Shown: positions 1 through 11,292, numbered from the stretch's first letter. The stretch is 64,000 bases of DNA from Portulaca oleracea (GCA_029582165.1 CM055893.1:28085679-28149678), one strand, 5' to 3'. Notes: generated from the sequence alone by a model not told the origin. A program made the numbers and translations.

Positions 1-572
1 TATAAATCATGTAACACATATTTATTTATTTATTTATTTATTTTACTTCCTTTTCTATCTGTTTACAAATGAATTGAAATCGCAAAATAAAATGGATTGC
101 ATAAATTTACTCAATTGTATAGGGGTATATATGCGTATTGAGTTTTGACTCATTTGCGAAAATAAATTTATATTTTGTTTTAGGGGATGCACTTAGTGGT
201 GATAACAAGTACCAGTAAGAAGCATGGTTAGATTAGGAAGTAGGAGGTCCTAGTTACGCCGAGGTTGCATCGTCTACCTGTGTTATTTATGTTCCTTTGA
301 ATCAGTGTATATATATGGACTTTGAGCGTTATTTAAAAATTTCTTCTAATGATGTATTATGATAGCATAAAAGTCTTGTTTGGTGTAGCTATGGTTATGT
401 ATAACGTTAGGTTCTTCTTTGGTATTGTTGTTGGAGTTTGTTAATGGTTTGTTAAGCCTTGTCCATGATGGTGGACGGGGGCAATGCCTTTGGATTCGGT
501 TTTCCATTGTGTCAATCATTGGGATATGAGTTATTTAGACTTAATTTCTGATTATAAATCTGGGGGCGTTAC
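1..572 (-). mobile_element. Putative 3' LTR piece of a minus-strand chromovirus
   Basis: Read on the minus strand, the segment begins near 572 with GGTAACGCCCCCAG, resembling the TGTAACGCC-type starts of some plant gypsy LTRs, and is preceded by a purine-rich run (GCTGGGAGGG, about 573-585) that could be the polypurine tract. The gag remnant at 590-1236 lies directly on its internal side in the matching orientation. The LTR runs off the left edge, so its far end and any target duplication cannot be seen. It could instead be ordinary intergenic DNA; the call rests on position and the short start motif. Confidence 0.3.
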
Positions 573-589
573 CCTCCCAGCGATAGTGG

Positions 590-1236
590 GAAACAATCAA
601 TTCAAAAATCTCATGGCGATTTGCTCTTGAGGCTCTTGGAGATCACTCTCGATCAAAAGTTGCTCAAATTCTTGAATGTACTCGCTCAGACTTCTTTTAC
701 CTTACTCAAGGATAAAGAGCCTCCTCAATACGTCCTACTTGTATGTCCGAGCGAGGAATCGCTGATTCATTAACTTCTAAGTTTTTCCCATGATGCAATT
801 TTCCTCTGAGCATCCCGTGCTCGTTGTGCTTTGACACTCTCAAACCATAAGGAAGCCACCTTCCTTAATTTCAAACTCGATTTCCACCTTGAATGCCTTC
901 TCGTCGCAATTACCCTTTGCTTCAAAGATGCATTCCACCAATTGTACCCACTCCAAATACTCATCCGGATCAAGGGAGCCAGTGAAATCTGGAAGCTCAA
1001 CTCTTCCCCTTCGACGGAACATGTGAACGGAGTCTCTATCATCATCACTCGACTCAAAGTTTGGAGGAGGACTGATGGGACTAGGGGATGGTCTCTCTCT
1101 TCACAGGCAGATGTTGAACCTGGAGGTGTGCATCAATTTGAGTGAGTTGAGTAGTAATGGCATCAAGGACATTTTTAATTTTTGAGAACCGACTCTCATA
1201 GTCTGGGTTAAGGGCCTCTTTGAGCGGGGAACTCAT
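590..1236 (-). pseudogene. gag: Broken chromovirus-type gag
   Basis: The minus strand encodes a capsid-domain gag in pieces. A start at 1236 opens MSSPLKEALNPDYESRF and a helical stretch. The 840-1022 frame carries RVELPDFTGSLDPDEYLEW, typical of the gag (retrotrans_gag) N-terminal part. The 770-1057 frame carries KVASLWFESVKAQRARDAQR, the next conserved block. A third frame (about 600-750) carries LSEYIQEFEQLL. At least two frameshifts and several stops separate these blocks, so it is inactive. The expected zinc knuckle, protease and RT are absent: the gag end runs almost directly into the putative polypurine tract and LTR. Lineage is likely CRM/Galadriel-like, judged only from gag motif style. 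Confidence 0.75.
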
Positions 1237-1769
1237 AGATGTCCTTTAAAGCCAGCTTGATTCTTCTTGGTTAAGATCAATGACATTATCCAGACCAAGA
1301 AGAAAGGCAAGGGACGGATTGTGTTTGGGAATATTTTGTGGAGCTAGGTTCTTTTGTAGTTGGCTTGTATTTAGCATAGGGTTCTTTGTAGCTATTGCAC
1401 AAGAGAGACAATAGGGAATTTCAATCACCATTGATCACCAAAGCACGATCACCATAATACGATCACCACAACAAGATCACATCCCAACCACTCTAATCCC
1501 ACACTTGATAAACCAAAATGCAATCCAATCAAATAATTCACACCGGGAACGAGGTTCACCAATATGATCATAACAATATTCAACAACGAAATAATTATTC
1601 AAAGATGGCAAAAAAAATGGATTATGATCAAACTCCACTAATAAGAATAAAGACTTCCAAGAACATTCAACCCCAAAAGAGTATGAATACCCAATAATCC
1701 CAATGATTTCATTATGTTCATGAACACCAATAATCACCAAAATCAATCAAGAACAACAAAGCTCAAGTA
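1237..1769 (-). other. Untranslated leader of the minus-strand chromovirus
   Basis: No coding similarity was recognised. The segment lies between the gag start (1236) and, once the LINE is removed, the reverse complement of a Met-tRNA-type primer site at 4727-4738, so it fits a 5' leader. Around 1430-1480 it holds a short imperfect tandem repeat built on GATCACCA. Confidence 0.35.
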
Positions 1770-1783
1770 AGAGATGACATGGA
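1770..1783. repeat. Target-site duplication, left copy (LINE)
   Basis: AGAGATGACATGGA matches AGAGATAACCTGGA at 4711-4724 with two mismatches in 14. The two copies bracket the LINE, with the right copy starting immediately after its poly(A) tail. Confidence 0.7.
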
Positions 1784-1885
1784 ATAAGAAATTCATTAAT
1801 ATAATTTCTATTTCTTCAGAAAAGGATGGGGAGAGAAAGGGAGGAGGGGAAACAGGGGAGACGAAGTAGTGAGCATCATTCATCA

Positions 1886-3611
1886 ACACTCTTCGTTGGA
1901 AACCTGCCTAAGAAGCTAGATAGGTTTGGCCTTAAAGGGATTTTCCGAAGATATGCTGACATAATTTCTTCTAAGATTATCATCTGAAAGAACGCTTATT
2001 CAAACTTTGGGTTTGTAGAAGTTAGAAGAAGAAAGGATGCCAGAGTTTGCATCAACCAACTCAATCAATTGGTGGTGAGAGGCTGTAGAATTATTGTCGA
2101 TTGGGCAAAAGGGATGAATTCAGGTAAATAGAAGGCTGGGATGAAGAAGAAGAATCAGAGTTGGATCCTAAAGCCTTCAAGTAATAGCTCCATGGATGAG
2201 TCAATTTTTATAGAGTAAAGGGGGATGCAAATGAAGAATTTAAGGAGTGGTTACGACGAAGTCTTATCTGTACAGTGAGTGCTCCCGGCCTAGAGATCTG
2301 GATGCCCTGGCATACTTGATCAAAGATAATTTCGGTCCCATATCCAAGATTTCAGCAGTCAGTGGGGAGAAATATATACTCACTTTCCTGACCGTACATG
2401 ATATGAATGATGCTGGCTAATCTAATGGAACTGGCTGACTGGTTCATAGATATAAGAGCATGGTCTATGTATGATTCTGCTGATTTGAGGCGAGTATGGA
2501 TTGATATTATTGGAGTTCCGCCTCACGGATGGTCTTGGGATAATTTTCAAAAATGTGCGCAACCATGGGGCAAACTTCTTTCCCTGGCTAGATGCATCTC
2601 CTCTTCTAACCAATTCGAAGTTATGAGAGCGTTAATTCAAACTGATGTGTTTAGGAGGATTGATGGTGAATTACTTCTAGACATTCAAAGTTGTTCATTC
2701 AGAGTTTTCATTAGAGAGGACAGCACACATCTAATCCCCCGTCACTGTCTTATATCCAAGAAAGCTCAAAATCTTCAGGCTTTTCCAGTGATGGTGAAGA
2801 GAGTGTACAACACATTAATGGTGGGTGTCAGAACAACAATGGGATGGTCCAAGAGTCCTCAGTTCCTAAAGTTGGATTAAGCAATGAAATTGTCCAGGAA
2901 ACGACATATGCTCATGGGTTGCTCTGATTAAGTCCAAGATGTTGGCAGTCAAATCTACATCAAATCAACAATGATGAATCTCAACAGAACAATTCGACTT
3001 CGCTGATAAGGCAGCTATCCAACAGCGGTTGGATTGAGGAGGTAAGGAGGCTGAATGATCAAACCAATGCGTTGAAAGAGGAGCTCATTAATGCCCAAGG
3101 TGTGGCTGCTTGGAATGAGGTTGTTGATCTTCACAATGAAGAAGTGAACAGTCAGGCGATGGTTGATCCCAATAATCTCTCCCTAGCTGCTGTGCCAGTG
3201 ATTAATGATCAATCAATAATCATTTCCATGGCTACTTTGGGAAATGTGGCATCAATTGGATTTGAAAAATATGTGGAAGTTATGCACGATTTTATTGTCT
3301 TTCAAGATTCTGAAAAGGAAATTCAATCTTCCCCTCTTAATTGTGATCTGGCCTTTGATAATGAAGAAATCAATTCAGCCGACTCTGAAGATGACTACAT
3401 AATAAACGCCAGAGCCTACCTCACAGAGAAAGCTATTGAGTTTGGTAAGGCTATTGGCTTCATGAGACTAAAAAAGATCATCAGTAAACAAAAACATGTT
3501 GAAAGCAAGTCTTCGGAAAGAATGAGGAAGAAGGTTAAGGAAAGCAATAGAAGGAAATATGTAGAGTCCATTTCCCCTCATTCCATTGAGGGGGAGTTTG
3601 TGCATGAATGA
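1886..3611 (+). pseudogene. LINE ORF1 pseudogene: RRM and DUF4283-like domain
   Basis: About 1886-2110 encodes an RNA-recognition motif: LFVGNLPKKL matches RNP2 and SNFGFVEV matches RNP1, with a stop near 1985. The 2407-2880 frame (157 aa) carries RRVWIDIIGVPPHGWSWDNF and later SCSFRVFIREDS, the conserved core of the DUF4283 domain found in plant LINE ORF1 proteins. The 3072-3611 frame (179 aa) resembles the polar C-terminal part, with KAIEFGKAIGF followed by a basic stretch. The three parts lie in three frames, so two or more frameshifts have occurred. In the family this protein binds the element RNA. RRM-DUF4283 proteins can also be host genes, but the poly(A) tail and flanking duplication favour a LINE. 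Confidence 0.7.
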
Positions 3612-4700
3612 TGAGTTTCATAGGGAGTTTGTGGATATTCCATGAGAAGGAATTGGAAAATTTTCAAACTAATTCTTCAAGTCTGGAGGGTATTGACTCC
3701 CCTGGGTTAGTACAGTTTAGTCTGTAAGGGAGCCTCAAGAAGTTTTTTCTCATTTTTTTCTTGCTAAAGGGTGTTCAGGTGAGCTGCTATGGTTCGGTTG
3801 AATGAAGTTTATGAAGTCTCAGAATCAAAACGTTAATGGATGGCCATGCTTAATTGGGGTTTATTTCTGATTGTTGGTTGGTCAGTATGGTGGGGTTATT
3901 TCAAGAAATCACAGTTATGGTTGGAAGCAAGCAACAGTAAGAGCAAATTCAGGAGGTGCATTTTCAGCAACCTTCATGCTCTCATCAGTCTGATAGTGGT
4001 TAAGGGTGTTCTGAGGTCTTGGTTGGTGTGATCAGAAATTCTGGAGTTAGGGAGTGGTATGATTTTGAATTCTAGCTGCTAACGAGTTTTCAAAATCTCA
4101 TTTTTGGTCATTTCATCCCAATCCGAGTAGGATGAATTTTTGGTGTGTGATCAAAATAGTATGTTTAGCTGGTTTGTTCTGTGTGGCTGAGTATTACAAT
4201 GTATAAATTGATGTCTGGATGTGGATGGATGTCCCTGTTTACTGAACTCTAGAGATATGTTATATTGGAAGGAGCTCATTCAAGACTCTGCCATCATCAG
4301 CCCACTTTGATTTGGAGTGTTGATTCGCTACAGCAGGTGCTAAGAGGTTGGACTATCTGATGGGTGCAATATTATTTGATCATCTGGAAGAAATGGTGAT
4401 GCATAAAATCAAAAGGAGGGTAGGTCTTTGGTAAACTAGGTGGGAGAAATTTCATTTGTTCTTGACTGATTGACTAGATTTGATATTTTCTCAATTCTTT
4501 TGATTTTTCAATAGTCATCTGATGCATTACACAGTTGCTTTTGGGCACTGTCATAGTTGTTGTTGGTTGGTGCCTTAGCTACATTTTTCTTGCATGTGGC
4601 TTTGGCTTCCTTTGATTGAGTTGTATGCTCATTTTGATGCTTAATGGCATCCGATTGTTGTTGAAATAAAAGGGCTTGTTTGGTCGCTACTTATATATAT
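3612..4700 (+). other. LINE 3' region without ORF2
   Basis: About 1.1 kb with no recognisable endonuclease, RT or RNase H in any frame. It ends in AT-rich DNA with AATAAAA-like words (about 4665-4672) before the poly(A) tail. The 63-residue ORF at 3840-4031 matches nothing I recognise. Confidence 0.5.
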
Positions 4701-4710
4701 AAAAAAAAAA

Positions 4711-4724
4711 AGAGATAACCTGGA
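4711..4724. repeat. Target-site duplication, right copy (LINE)
   Basis: AGAGATAACCTGGA directly follows the LINE poly(A) tail and repeats 1770-1783 with two mismatches. Confidence 0.7.
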
Positions 4725-5021
4725 TGCTCTGATACGAAATGAAGTGTGGCGCGGTGGGAAAATAATAGAAATCTTGCTTAAGAAAGGAGGATGATAATGG
4801 ATGATGATAATTCTTCCTTAAAGATAAAAGTCACAACCCAAAAGAAAGGTAACACTGAGCTTGGAACACCAAAGAGACTGGATATGATCTTAGATAAAGG
4901 TCAGACCACCACCAAGACCTAACAATTCATCATGAATTTGATAAAGGAATCTCACCTCAAATTCAATAAAGAAGAGACTTGCAACACCACCATAACATAG
5001 AAATTATGGATAAAGTAAATC
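4725..5021 (-). other. Degenerate primer site and likely 5' LTR end of the minus-strand chromovirus
   Basis: ATGCTCTGATACGAAA (4725-4740) is the reverse complement of a decayed tRNA-iMet primer-binding site (consensus TGGTATCAGAGC). On the minus strand this puts the 5' LTR at higher coordinates, so 4741-5021 may be its U5 end. No match to the left LTR piece (1-572) is seen, but the two would cover different parts of the LTR. The segment is cut at 5022 by another LTR. Confidence 0.4.
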
Positions 5022-6360
5022 TGTTCGGTCTCATTTCGAGCCGAATTGATACCATTAATGAAGTGTTTATTTATTTTATCCCCTTAATTATTAGTTATTT
5101 ATGATAATTTTTGTGTTTTTGTAGGTTGATAAGAGAATAGTTAGAAAAGGGGTCAAATATAACAAAATCCGGATAAAAAGGAGATAGAAATGTCGAGACG
5201 CCACCAGTGCCTTCGAGACGCCATCAGCGCCGCAGCCGACGCCACCAACGCCTCTGAGACGCCACCAGCGCTGCAGCCGACACCACCAGCGTCTAATGTG
5301 GTCAGATGAATCTAGGGGGAAGAAATTAGGCACTGGCAGCGCCTACTAATCCGCCACCAACATCTGTCTTCGGAAAATCAAAACGATCATTGGGCGCTAC
5401 CAGCGTACATCCAACCGCTTCCAGTGCCTCAGTCAGAAAGTTCATCCGGGAAGAAAACTGAAGGCGCTGGTAGCACCTAGTCAAACGCGGCCAGCGTCTG
5501 ATATTTTTGTGCGCCAAAAGGGTTTCCTTGGTGTTCTTTTTACTTCCATTATTAAAGAAACCCCTAGGTACACAAGGTACTAATTTTAGTTTTTATCATA
5601 GTTTCTTAGCTTAGTTTTTATCTTTAGTTTTTCTTAGTTTTCTCAGATATTAGATCAATGTTTAGATTTTATTTACAGTTTTCTTCGATTGTAATCTATG
5701 CTTCTCGGCATTTAATTCGAGTTCAATTAAAATTTCAGTTTCTCGTTTCCTTCTCGCTTTTACTCATAGTTAATTTCAGTTTTTGCTATTTCACTTTCCT
5801 TAATATTAGTTTTCAACCCAAAAGTCCAATTTTTAGTGAAGAGGAGGATTAAGGTTCCCCGAATTTTCCTTTCGAGTGAGGATTCGGGCAGGCTTAGTAA
5901 TCCAAATCACGCTTTTTCTTGTTTGATCGGGAGAAGATCCGTGATTCGAGTTTAAGAAGCGAAGCGAAGTAATTCAGGTTCATGTTTTCTTTCCTTAATT
6001 TCAGTATTCAATTTAGTTCTTATATTTGTGCTATTATTTACTTTATTGAATATGAATTCTCTTTTTAGTTTCAATTTCTAGTTCCTAGTAGATTAGATTA
6101 GATTACAAGTTTTATTTCTCTGTTCATGCTTTCATTTAATTGTTCTTTGCCATTGTTTGGATAGATTTTAGTTTTAGTCTTGTCATTAATACTTAATGTT
6201 TCTAGGTTAGTTTCTTGCTTTAATTCATGATTTACTGCCTTAGTTTAATTTACTGCTTTCGAATATGAAACCTCACCAAATCAATTACCTAAACCTGACA
6301 CACCATCCCTGTGGATACGGCAACCCTTACTTTTTAACCCCAAATACCACAACCGAACAA
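5022..6360 (+). mobile_element. Solo or truncated LTR, Tat-type (TGTTCGGTCTC family)
   Basis: The segment starts TGTTCGGTCTCATTTCGAGC, identical to the start of the minus-strand LTR ending at 13394. The two also share a U5 block containing GAAGAGGAGGATTAAGG and CTTAGTAATCCAAATCAC (about 5833-5912 here, about 12515-12590 in reverse). A GC-rich palindromic block lies at 5190-5510, and long pyrimidine-rich untranslated DNA follows. Near 6303 CCATCCCTGTGGATACGG resembles the conserved tail of Athila/Tat LTRs. No primer site follows, so it is probably a solo LTR; the exact right end is uncertain. Confidence 0.6.
5190..5510 (+). repeat. GC-rich palindromic cassette (LTR 5022)
   Basis: An island in AT-rich DNA of iterated short words such as GACGCCACCAGCGC and GGCGCTGGTAGC, present in both orientations and therefore able to form many small dyads. 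It lies inside the U3-like part of the LTR. Confidence 0.55.
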
Positions 6361-6480
6361 AATCAGATTTATAGGAAAATAAGAGCCATTAGCTTCTTCA
6401 TTCTATTCATAAGTAAAGTCATCAAAAAAGTGTCATACATAAGTTAAACAAGAGATTTTCATAGGGAGAGAGGGAATAAC
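6361..6480. other. Junction DNA between two LTR remnants
   Basis: AT-rich, no coding or repeat signal recognised. Confidence 0.3.
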
Positions 6481-6890
6481 ACAAAATTAAACTCGGATTA
6501 GGCGCGGCAGCATGACTTGCATAAGGAGTCTACTCCTCGTGGGGTCTGTCGCAAACATTACAATAAACGTCACGACCGTGATAGGGAGATAGGCACTCCA
6601 AGTCTTTGTTGGGTTGGGGTCTTGACCCTAGCTGTCGCAATCGTGACTCATTCAACGGAAATTCAGTCGTGGTCGTGACGGGATGATCACAGGCATGATA
6701 GTCTTTGCTTCTAAAAGGTGTCACGGTCGTGACGATCGTCTAACCCAAAATGGAGGGAGAAGAGAAAGGGGTCACGTCGTGACCATGGAGGTCATGCCCG
6801 CGACACCCTGTTCTCCAGCCAACCGTCCTTTTCAAATGAGAGTCATGGTCATGACCATGGTGGTAACGCCGTGACGTCACTAACGACCTT
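6481..6890. repeat. GC-rich palindromic cassette of an unidentified LTR remnant
   Basis: The block repeats GTCACGACCGTGA-type words in both orientations (GTCACGGTCGTGAC near 6720, GGTCACGTCGTGACC near 6770, GGTCATGACC near 6847). It has the same build as the cassettes inside clear LTRs in this window, so it probably marks a decayed LTR. No LTR ends or primer site were found, and the orientation is not known. Confidence 0.45.
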
Positions 6891-8000
6891 CACCCTTTAA
6901 CAACTTGGCCTCTACACCACCATCTCGGGCCCCTTCCTTTGTCATTCGTGCCTAGATGAAAAGGACGCCAACCTAGACGGTGTCCCAGTCCATCCATCGG
7001 ATGGTCGTACCTTTCTTTCCCGGGCCCGGGTCCACCTTAAAGTGAACACCTTCCCAAGATTTTGCAGATGAGGAGAAAGGGACACGCTAAGGGATTCATT
7101 CACCAAAAGTTTATCGAATTTAACCCAACCCCCGTACGGTACACCTTCATTCATGTTTTTAATTTGAACTTTCCACTATTGATCAAATACTCGATCTCAA
7201 ACCCCTAAGATCTAATTAGGCCTTGCATGCCCCTTTTCAACCAATACTAACAATTAGTCGTCAGTCGTCATCATTTATTCACAATTTGGATGATAGGCAA
7301 CGACAATGGAGAAGAGACGATTTTAAAGGGAAAATAAAATAGGAGAAGGTATGTTCATTGTTGTCCCTTTTGTTGTTGGAAATCTATTTATTTTAATTAG
7401 TTTGCCTTAATTTCTTAAAAATCGAGTGAAACATTGCATGATTGATAATTTGGATGAAAATGTGATCTTCTAGCTTCACAAGTTTAACTTTGATGTTTTG
7501 TTTGGATTAAGAATGTGAGCTTCTTGCTTTAAAAACTTTATTTTGAGGTTTTGTTTATGTGGGAAAAGAGATATTAGATTAAATTAGTTTGAAATTTAGA
7601 CTCTTGATTTTTGTTGTCAATTTCCCTAGTAATCAATTTTTGATCTCATTAGTTTCACGGGATATTCTTGTAGAATGCAAAACGAAGGGAATAACCTCTA
7701 GGTGGCAAGTGGTCGTTATGGCATCAGTGATGGTTGAGAGTTGTTGTGTGGTGGTGGTAGAGAAAACCTTGCGGATGATGTTTCTTGATGAATTTGAAAA
7801 AAGTACAATAAAAATCGATTCATTGACAGGCAGGCAAACATCCTATTGAACCAAACACACAAGCTGCAAAATAAAAAACTAAACAAGCAAGCACCAAAGA
7901 AACGACGCAGAATCATAGGAATGGCAAAAGTTGATAACGAATTAAGGAGAGAGGTGAATAATTTTAGTTTTTTTAATTTTTTTTTTATCTTGACATTTAC
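6891..8000. other. Intergenic, no gene recognised
   Basis: Short ORFs occur (6942-7154 minus, 7589-7849 plus) but show no domain or conserved motif. The first 260 bases may belong to the LTR remnant that carries the cassette at 6481-6890. Confidence 0.4.
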
Positions 8001-8935
8001 ATGGTCACTTAAACTCTTCAAATTAAAAGTAAGAGTTTTAAAATTTTATAATTTTATAATTTTCAAATATTTATAGAACTTAAAATTTACAATTTAAAAA
8101 TTAAAAATTTCAAACTAAAAAATTTATGAACCATAAACATAAAAATTTTAAAATTGAAATTTTAAAAATTTAAAAATTTAAAAATTAAAAATTCAAAAAG
8201 TAGAATTAAAATATTTAAAAATTAAAAGTTAAAAATTTGAATTATTAAAGAATAAAAATTTTTTAAAAATTTCAAAAACAAAAAAATTAAAAGATAAAAA
8301 ATTTAAACATTTAAAAGTTAAAAATAACAAAAGTTACAAAATCAAACATAAAAAGATTAAAAAATTTCAAAAATTAAAAAATTAAAAAGTTTAACAATTA
8401 AAAATTTAAAAATTAAAAATTAGAAATTAGAAATTTTTTAAATTAAAAATTTAAAAGTTAAAATAAAATAGTCTAAAAAAAATAACAAAGTAAACAATAA
8501 AGAATAAAAAAAAATGTGATATTAAGAAATAAAAAATAAAAAAATAAAAAAAATTTAAAAATTTAAAAATTTAAAATAAGAAATTAACAAATATAAATAT
8601 AAAGAAAATTAAAAATTAAAAAAAATAAAAAATTGAAAAATTTGACAAATTAAAAAATTAAAGTTTAAAAAAGTTAAAAATATAATTACAAAATTAAAAA
8701 AATCAAAAATCAAAACTCAAAAATTCAAAAATTCAAAAATTCAAAAAATTAAGAAGGTAAAAGATTAAAAGATTATAAAATTATAAATTATAAATGAAAA
8801 TTTTAAAAATTAAGAATGAAAAAATTTGAATAAAAAAATTAAAAAATTCAAAAATTAAAAATTCAAAAATAAAAAATCATAAATTAAAAAATAGAAAACA
8901 TAAGACTAAAATTATAATTATAATAAATAAATAAC
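8000..8935. repeat. A/T-only low-complexity tract
   Basis: About 930 bases made almost entirely of AAAATT, AAAATTT and TTAAAAA words with very few G or C. It is strongly A-rich on the plus strand (T-rich on the minus) for most of its length, so it is not a simple palindrome. No fixed repeat unit is visible, which suggests slippage-grown degenerate low-complexity DNA. Confidence 0.8.
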
Positions 8936-10450
8936 TGGTCAAATATAATCTTTTGTATTTTTTATAATTTCGGTAATTTTTGATAATTTTCGATAAATTT
9001 TGGTAAATATTTATCAATTGGACCTTACTTGCGAAGTTTGTAAGCCCTAAATCTCATATAATGTTTTAGTTGTTTTGGTCCTCGTTGAATTTTTACTCTT
9101 TGGTTTTCTTTTAATCATTCCTGATTTAGACTTCATAGTTCATAGCAGGTATATTCAAACTATTAAAATTAATCATTAACTCTTATCCAGGTATAAATAA
9201 GTTGTGGAGTTGATTAAGAGAGTATTTGGTAAAAACTCCAAGGAAATTTTTTTCAGAGAAAACTTTTCACGGTAAAGATTTTTTTGGGAAGAATTTCCTT
9301 TAGCACCCCTAAGAAAATTTTTTCTTAAGAAAATTTAGGAAATGGTGCACTTCCTGTAAAATTTTTCCTAAGGTCAATCAACATTCAAACATGAAAAAAA
9401 TTAGTTAGCCTAAGAAAATAGACTATTTATACAAGATTTTTATCAAGCAAACACACTATAAGATTGTGAGATTGGGATGTGTCCTAAAGACATGGAGCAC
9501 TAAACTGAGTGTGAAGCAAGAAAGATGAGTTGGTGTAAGATTTGAAAAACCCACTGCCAATGAGAAAGGAAGGCGACACAAACGGGATTTGTCAAAATGA
9601 AATCCCCGGCAGCCGTAAGAATTAAGAAAGTCGTAAATGAAAGGCACAATCACGAGGTGGTCTGCCCCGTACGTACAATGTCAACTTGGGAAGTCGGGAA
9701 GGAACCCACTGGGAAAATGCTGCATTCTGGATCGTTTATTACTCCAGATCTAATTTGGGCTAAGCTAAGTCATTCAACTCCAAAATCGAAATTATAAATT
9801 AGAGATTTGCACGAGACACTATGCTATGCTAACCAGCTGGTACTTCCTGAACGACAGTACTGTAGGCTGTAGCAATAAAATATTAATAATAGAAAAAGGA
9901 TGACTTTAGTCGGATGGGTGGAAGAAAGACGACGGAAATTTCTGAATTCCATTGATTAATGTCTTCAGTAGTATTATTAAAATGGGATTAAGGGAACTAC
10001 TTTATGGGTTTTAACGAATATTCTGCAACAAAATATTCATGGGTTGAGTTAGTATCACCCCCCAAAAGCCTACGTCACACGAATAGAATAATACTAATTA
10101 ATTAAGAATTTAAGATGCCTGTCTTCTTGCCACACCATTCCCAAACGTACCGCAACGCCTATGTCAATTACATGCTTTTGACTTCTATTTTCATTCTATA
10201 TTTGCTTTAGGCCCTTCTATTTAAATTGGTTCAACTATCTAATCCAAACCTATTTAAACTTATTCAAACTTTACATAATTTCTAAAAAAAATATTATCTC
10301 TATAAACACAATTTCTTAAAATGTCTCATAGCTTATCCAAACCAATCCATTCTATTCAAACCTGATTTTAACCCATCCAAAGAACATGTCTCAACATAAA
10401 GTTTCATTATTTGCTATGCAATTGCATCGCATTCAATTAATCTAAGCTAT
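8936..10450. other. Intergenic, low-copy-looking DNA
   Basis: No domain was recognised. Around 9240-9400 repeated AAAATTTTTTC and TTTCTTAAGAAAA words form small dyads, possibly a decayed MITE. The segment 9450-9830 is the most gene-like in base composition of the non-LTR DNA, but its short ORFs (9456-9653 minus, 9597-9797 plus) have no recognisable motif. Confidence 0.35.
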
Positions 10451-10693
10451 CTACCCCCTCTGTTCCTATTTATTTATAACATTGGAACGCAACTGACTAA
10501 ATCAATACAATTATAAAATTTTAGATAGCAATATATTCAAATGATAAAAATGTCTTCAATTATTGTTAAATTAGCGACTCTCAAGTTTTTTGTTAAGCAT
10601 AAAAGTGGTGAAATTATTATTAAAAATGTAAAAAATTGACAAATAATTAGGGACAAATAAAATTAGCTAAGTTGACAAATAATTAGAGAGAAG
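10451..10693. mobile_element. Stowaway-like MITE
   Basis: The left end CTACCCCCTCTGTTCCTATT is a typical Stowaway/Tc1-mariner terminal repeat. The right side carries its approximate inverted copy, TTGACAAATAATTAGGGAC at 10635-10653, repeated as TTGACAAATAATTAGAGAG at 10672-10690. The interior is AT-rich and non-coding. The outermost right bases are degraded, so the exact end and the TA duplication are not certain. Confidence 0.5.
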
Positions 10694-10721
10694 AAACATT
10701 TATATTTAAATTAGAGTTAGA

Positions 10722-10730
10722 TATATTATA
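10722..10730. repeat. 9-bp target duplication, left
   Basis: TATATTATA, identical to 11293-11301. The sequence is AT-rich, so chance identity is possible. Confidence 0.5.
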
Positions 10731-11292
10731 GGATTTTTGGATGATAATATACCAACCTTTGGGGGTATTAGATTGTAATATACCAACCTTTTCTATTGGA
10801 CAGCAATATCTCTGACCTTTATACCTAGGTGACATTATTATACCAACAGTAACTAAGGGGGTGGTGAACCGGTCTCCATGCGCGCTAACATGGTCGGCGA
10901 AGGAAAAAAACTTGTCCCAAGCCAATAACTTCATTAACCCATTAGTTTTTCTCACTAACCCACATTACAAGACATTGATTGGTTGTGTCTCACGTCAGTA
11001 TGAAGACCGGTTAACCACCCCGTTAATCACTGTGTTAGAGCTGTTTTTTTTAAACGTGGGTTAGTGAGAAAAATAGAGTTGTTAACAGGCTTATTGGGCG
11101 ATGAAAAATTATTTTTCCTCCGCCTGTCACGTCAGAATCGAGACCAATTTACTAGTCACCACCTCCTTAGTCACTGTCGATATAATGATCTCACTTAAGT
11201 ATAAAGGTCAGGGATATTGTTGTCCAATAGTAAAAGTCGGTATATTACAATCCAATACCCTCAAAGATCAATATATTGTCATCCAATATCTC
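10731..11292. mobile_element. Long-inverted-repeat MITE, Mutator-like
   Basis: The two halves are imperfect inverted copies. The left end GGATTTTTGGATGATAATA pairs with GAGATATTGGATGACAATA read from the right end. Further matches are the TATTAGATTGTAATATACC and TATTGGACAGCAATATC blocks, the GGTGGTGAACCGGTCTCC region and the central TTTCTCACTAACCCAC word. A 9-bp identical direct repeat flanks it, the length typical of Mutator-like elements. There is no coding capacity, so it would need a transposase in trans. Confidence 0.65.

Larger units (their letters stand above)
1784..4710 (+). mobile_element. LINE (non-LTR retrotransposon) lacking ORF2
   Basis: The element starts with about 100 bp of leader, encodes a decayed ORF1 (RRM plus DUF4283-like domain), has about 1.1 kb of non-coding 3' sequence and ends in a poly(A) run at 4701-4710. 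A 14-bp direct repeat with two mismatches flanks it (1770-1783, 4711-4724), which marks the insertion. No endonuclease or reverse transcriptase ORF2 was recognised in any frame. It sits inside the leader of the minus-strand chromovirus, because removing it brings the gag leader next to the degenerate primer site at 4727. It is either a LINE internally deleted after insertion or a genuine half-LINE moved by the enzymes of other LINEs. Confidence 0.7.

Noticed and set aside
1886..2880. A host RRM splicing-factor-like gene
   Set aside because: The DUF4283-like domain, poly(A) tail and flanking duplication point to a LINE ORF1.
7589..7849. 86-residue plus-strand ORF
   Set aside because: No motif, no codon or context support for a gene.
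9456..9797. Two opposed short ORFs in low-copy-looking DNA
   Set aside because: No recognisable domain and no splice or promoter support; left as intergenic.
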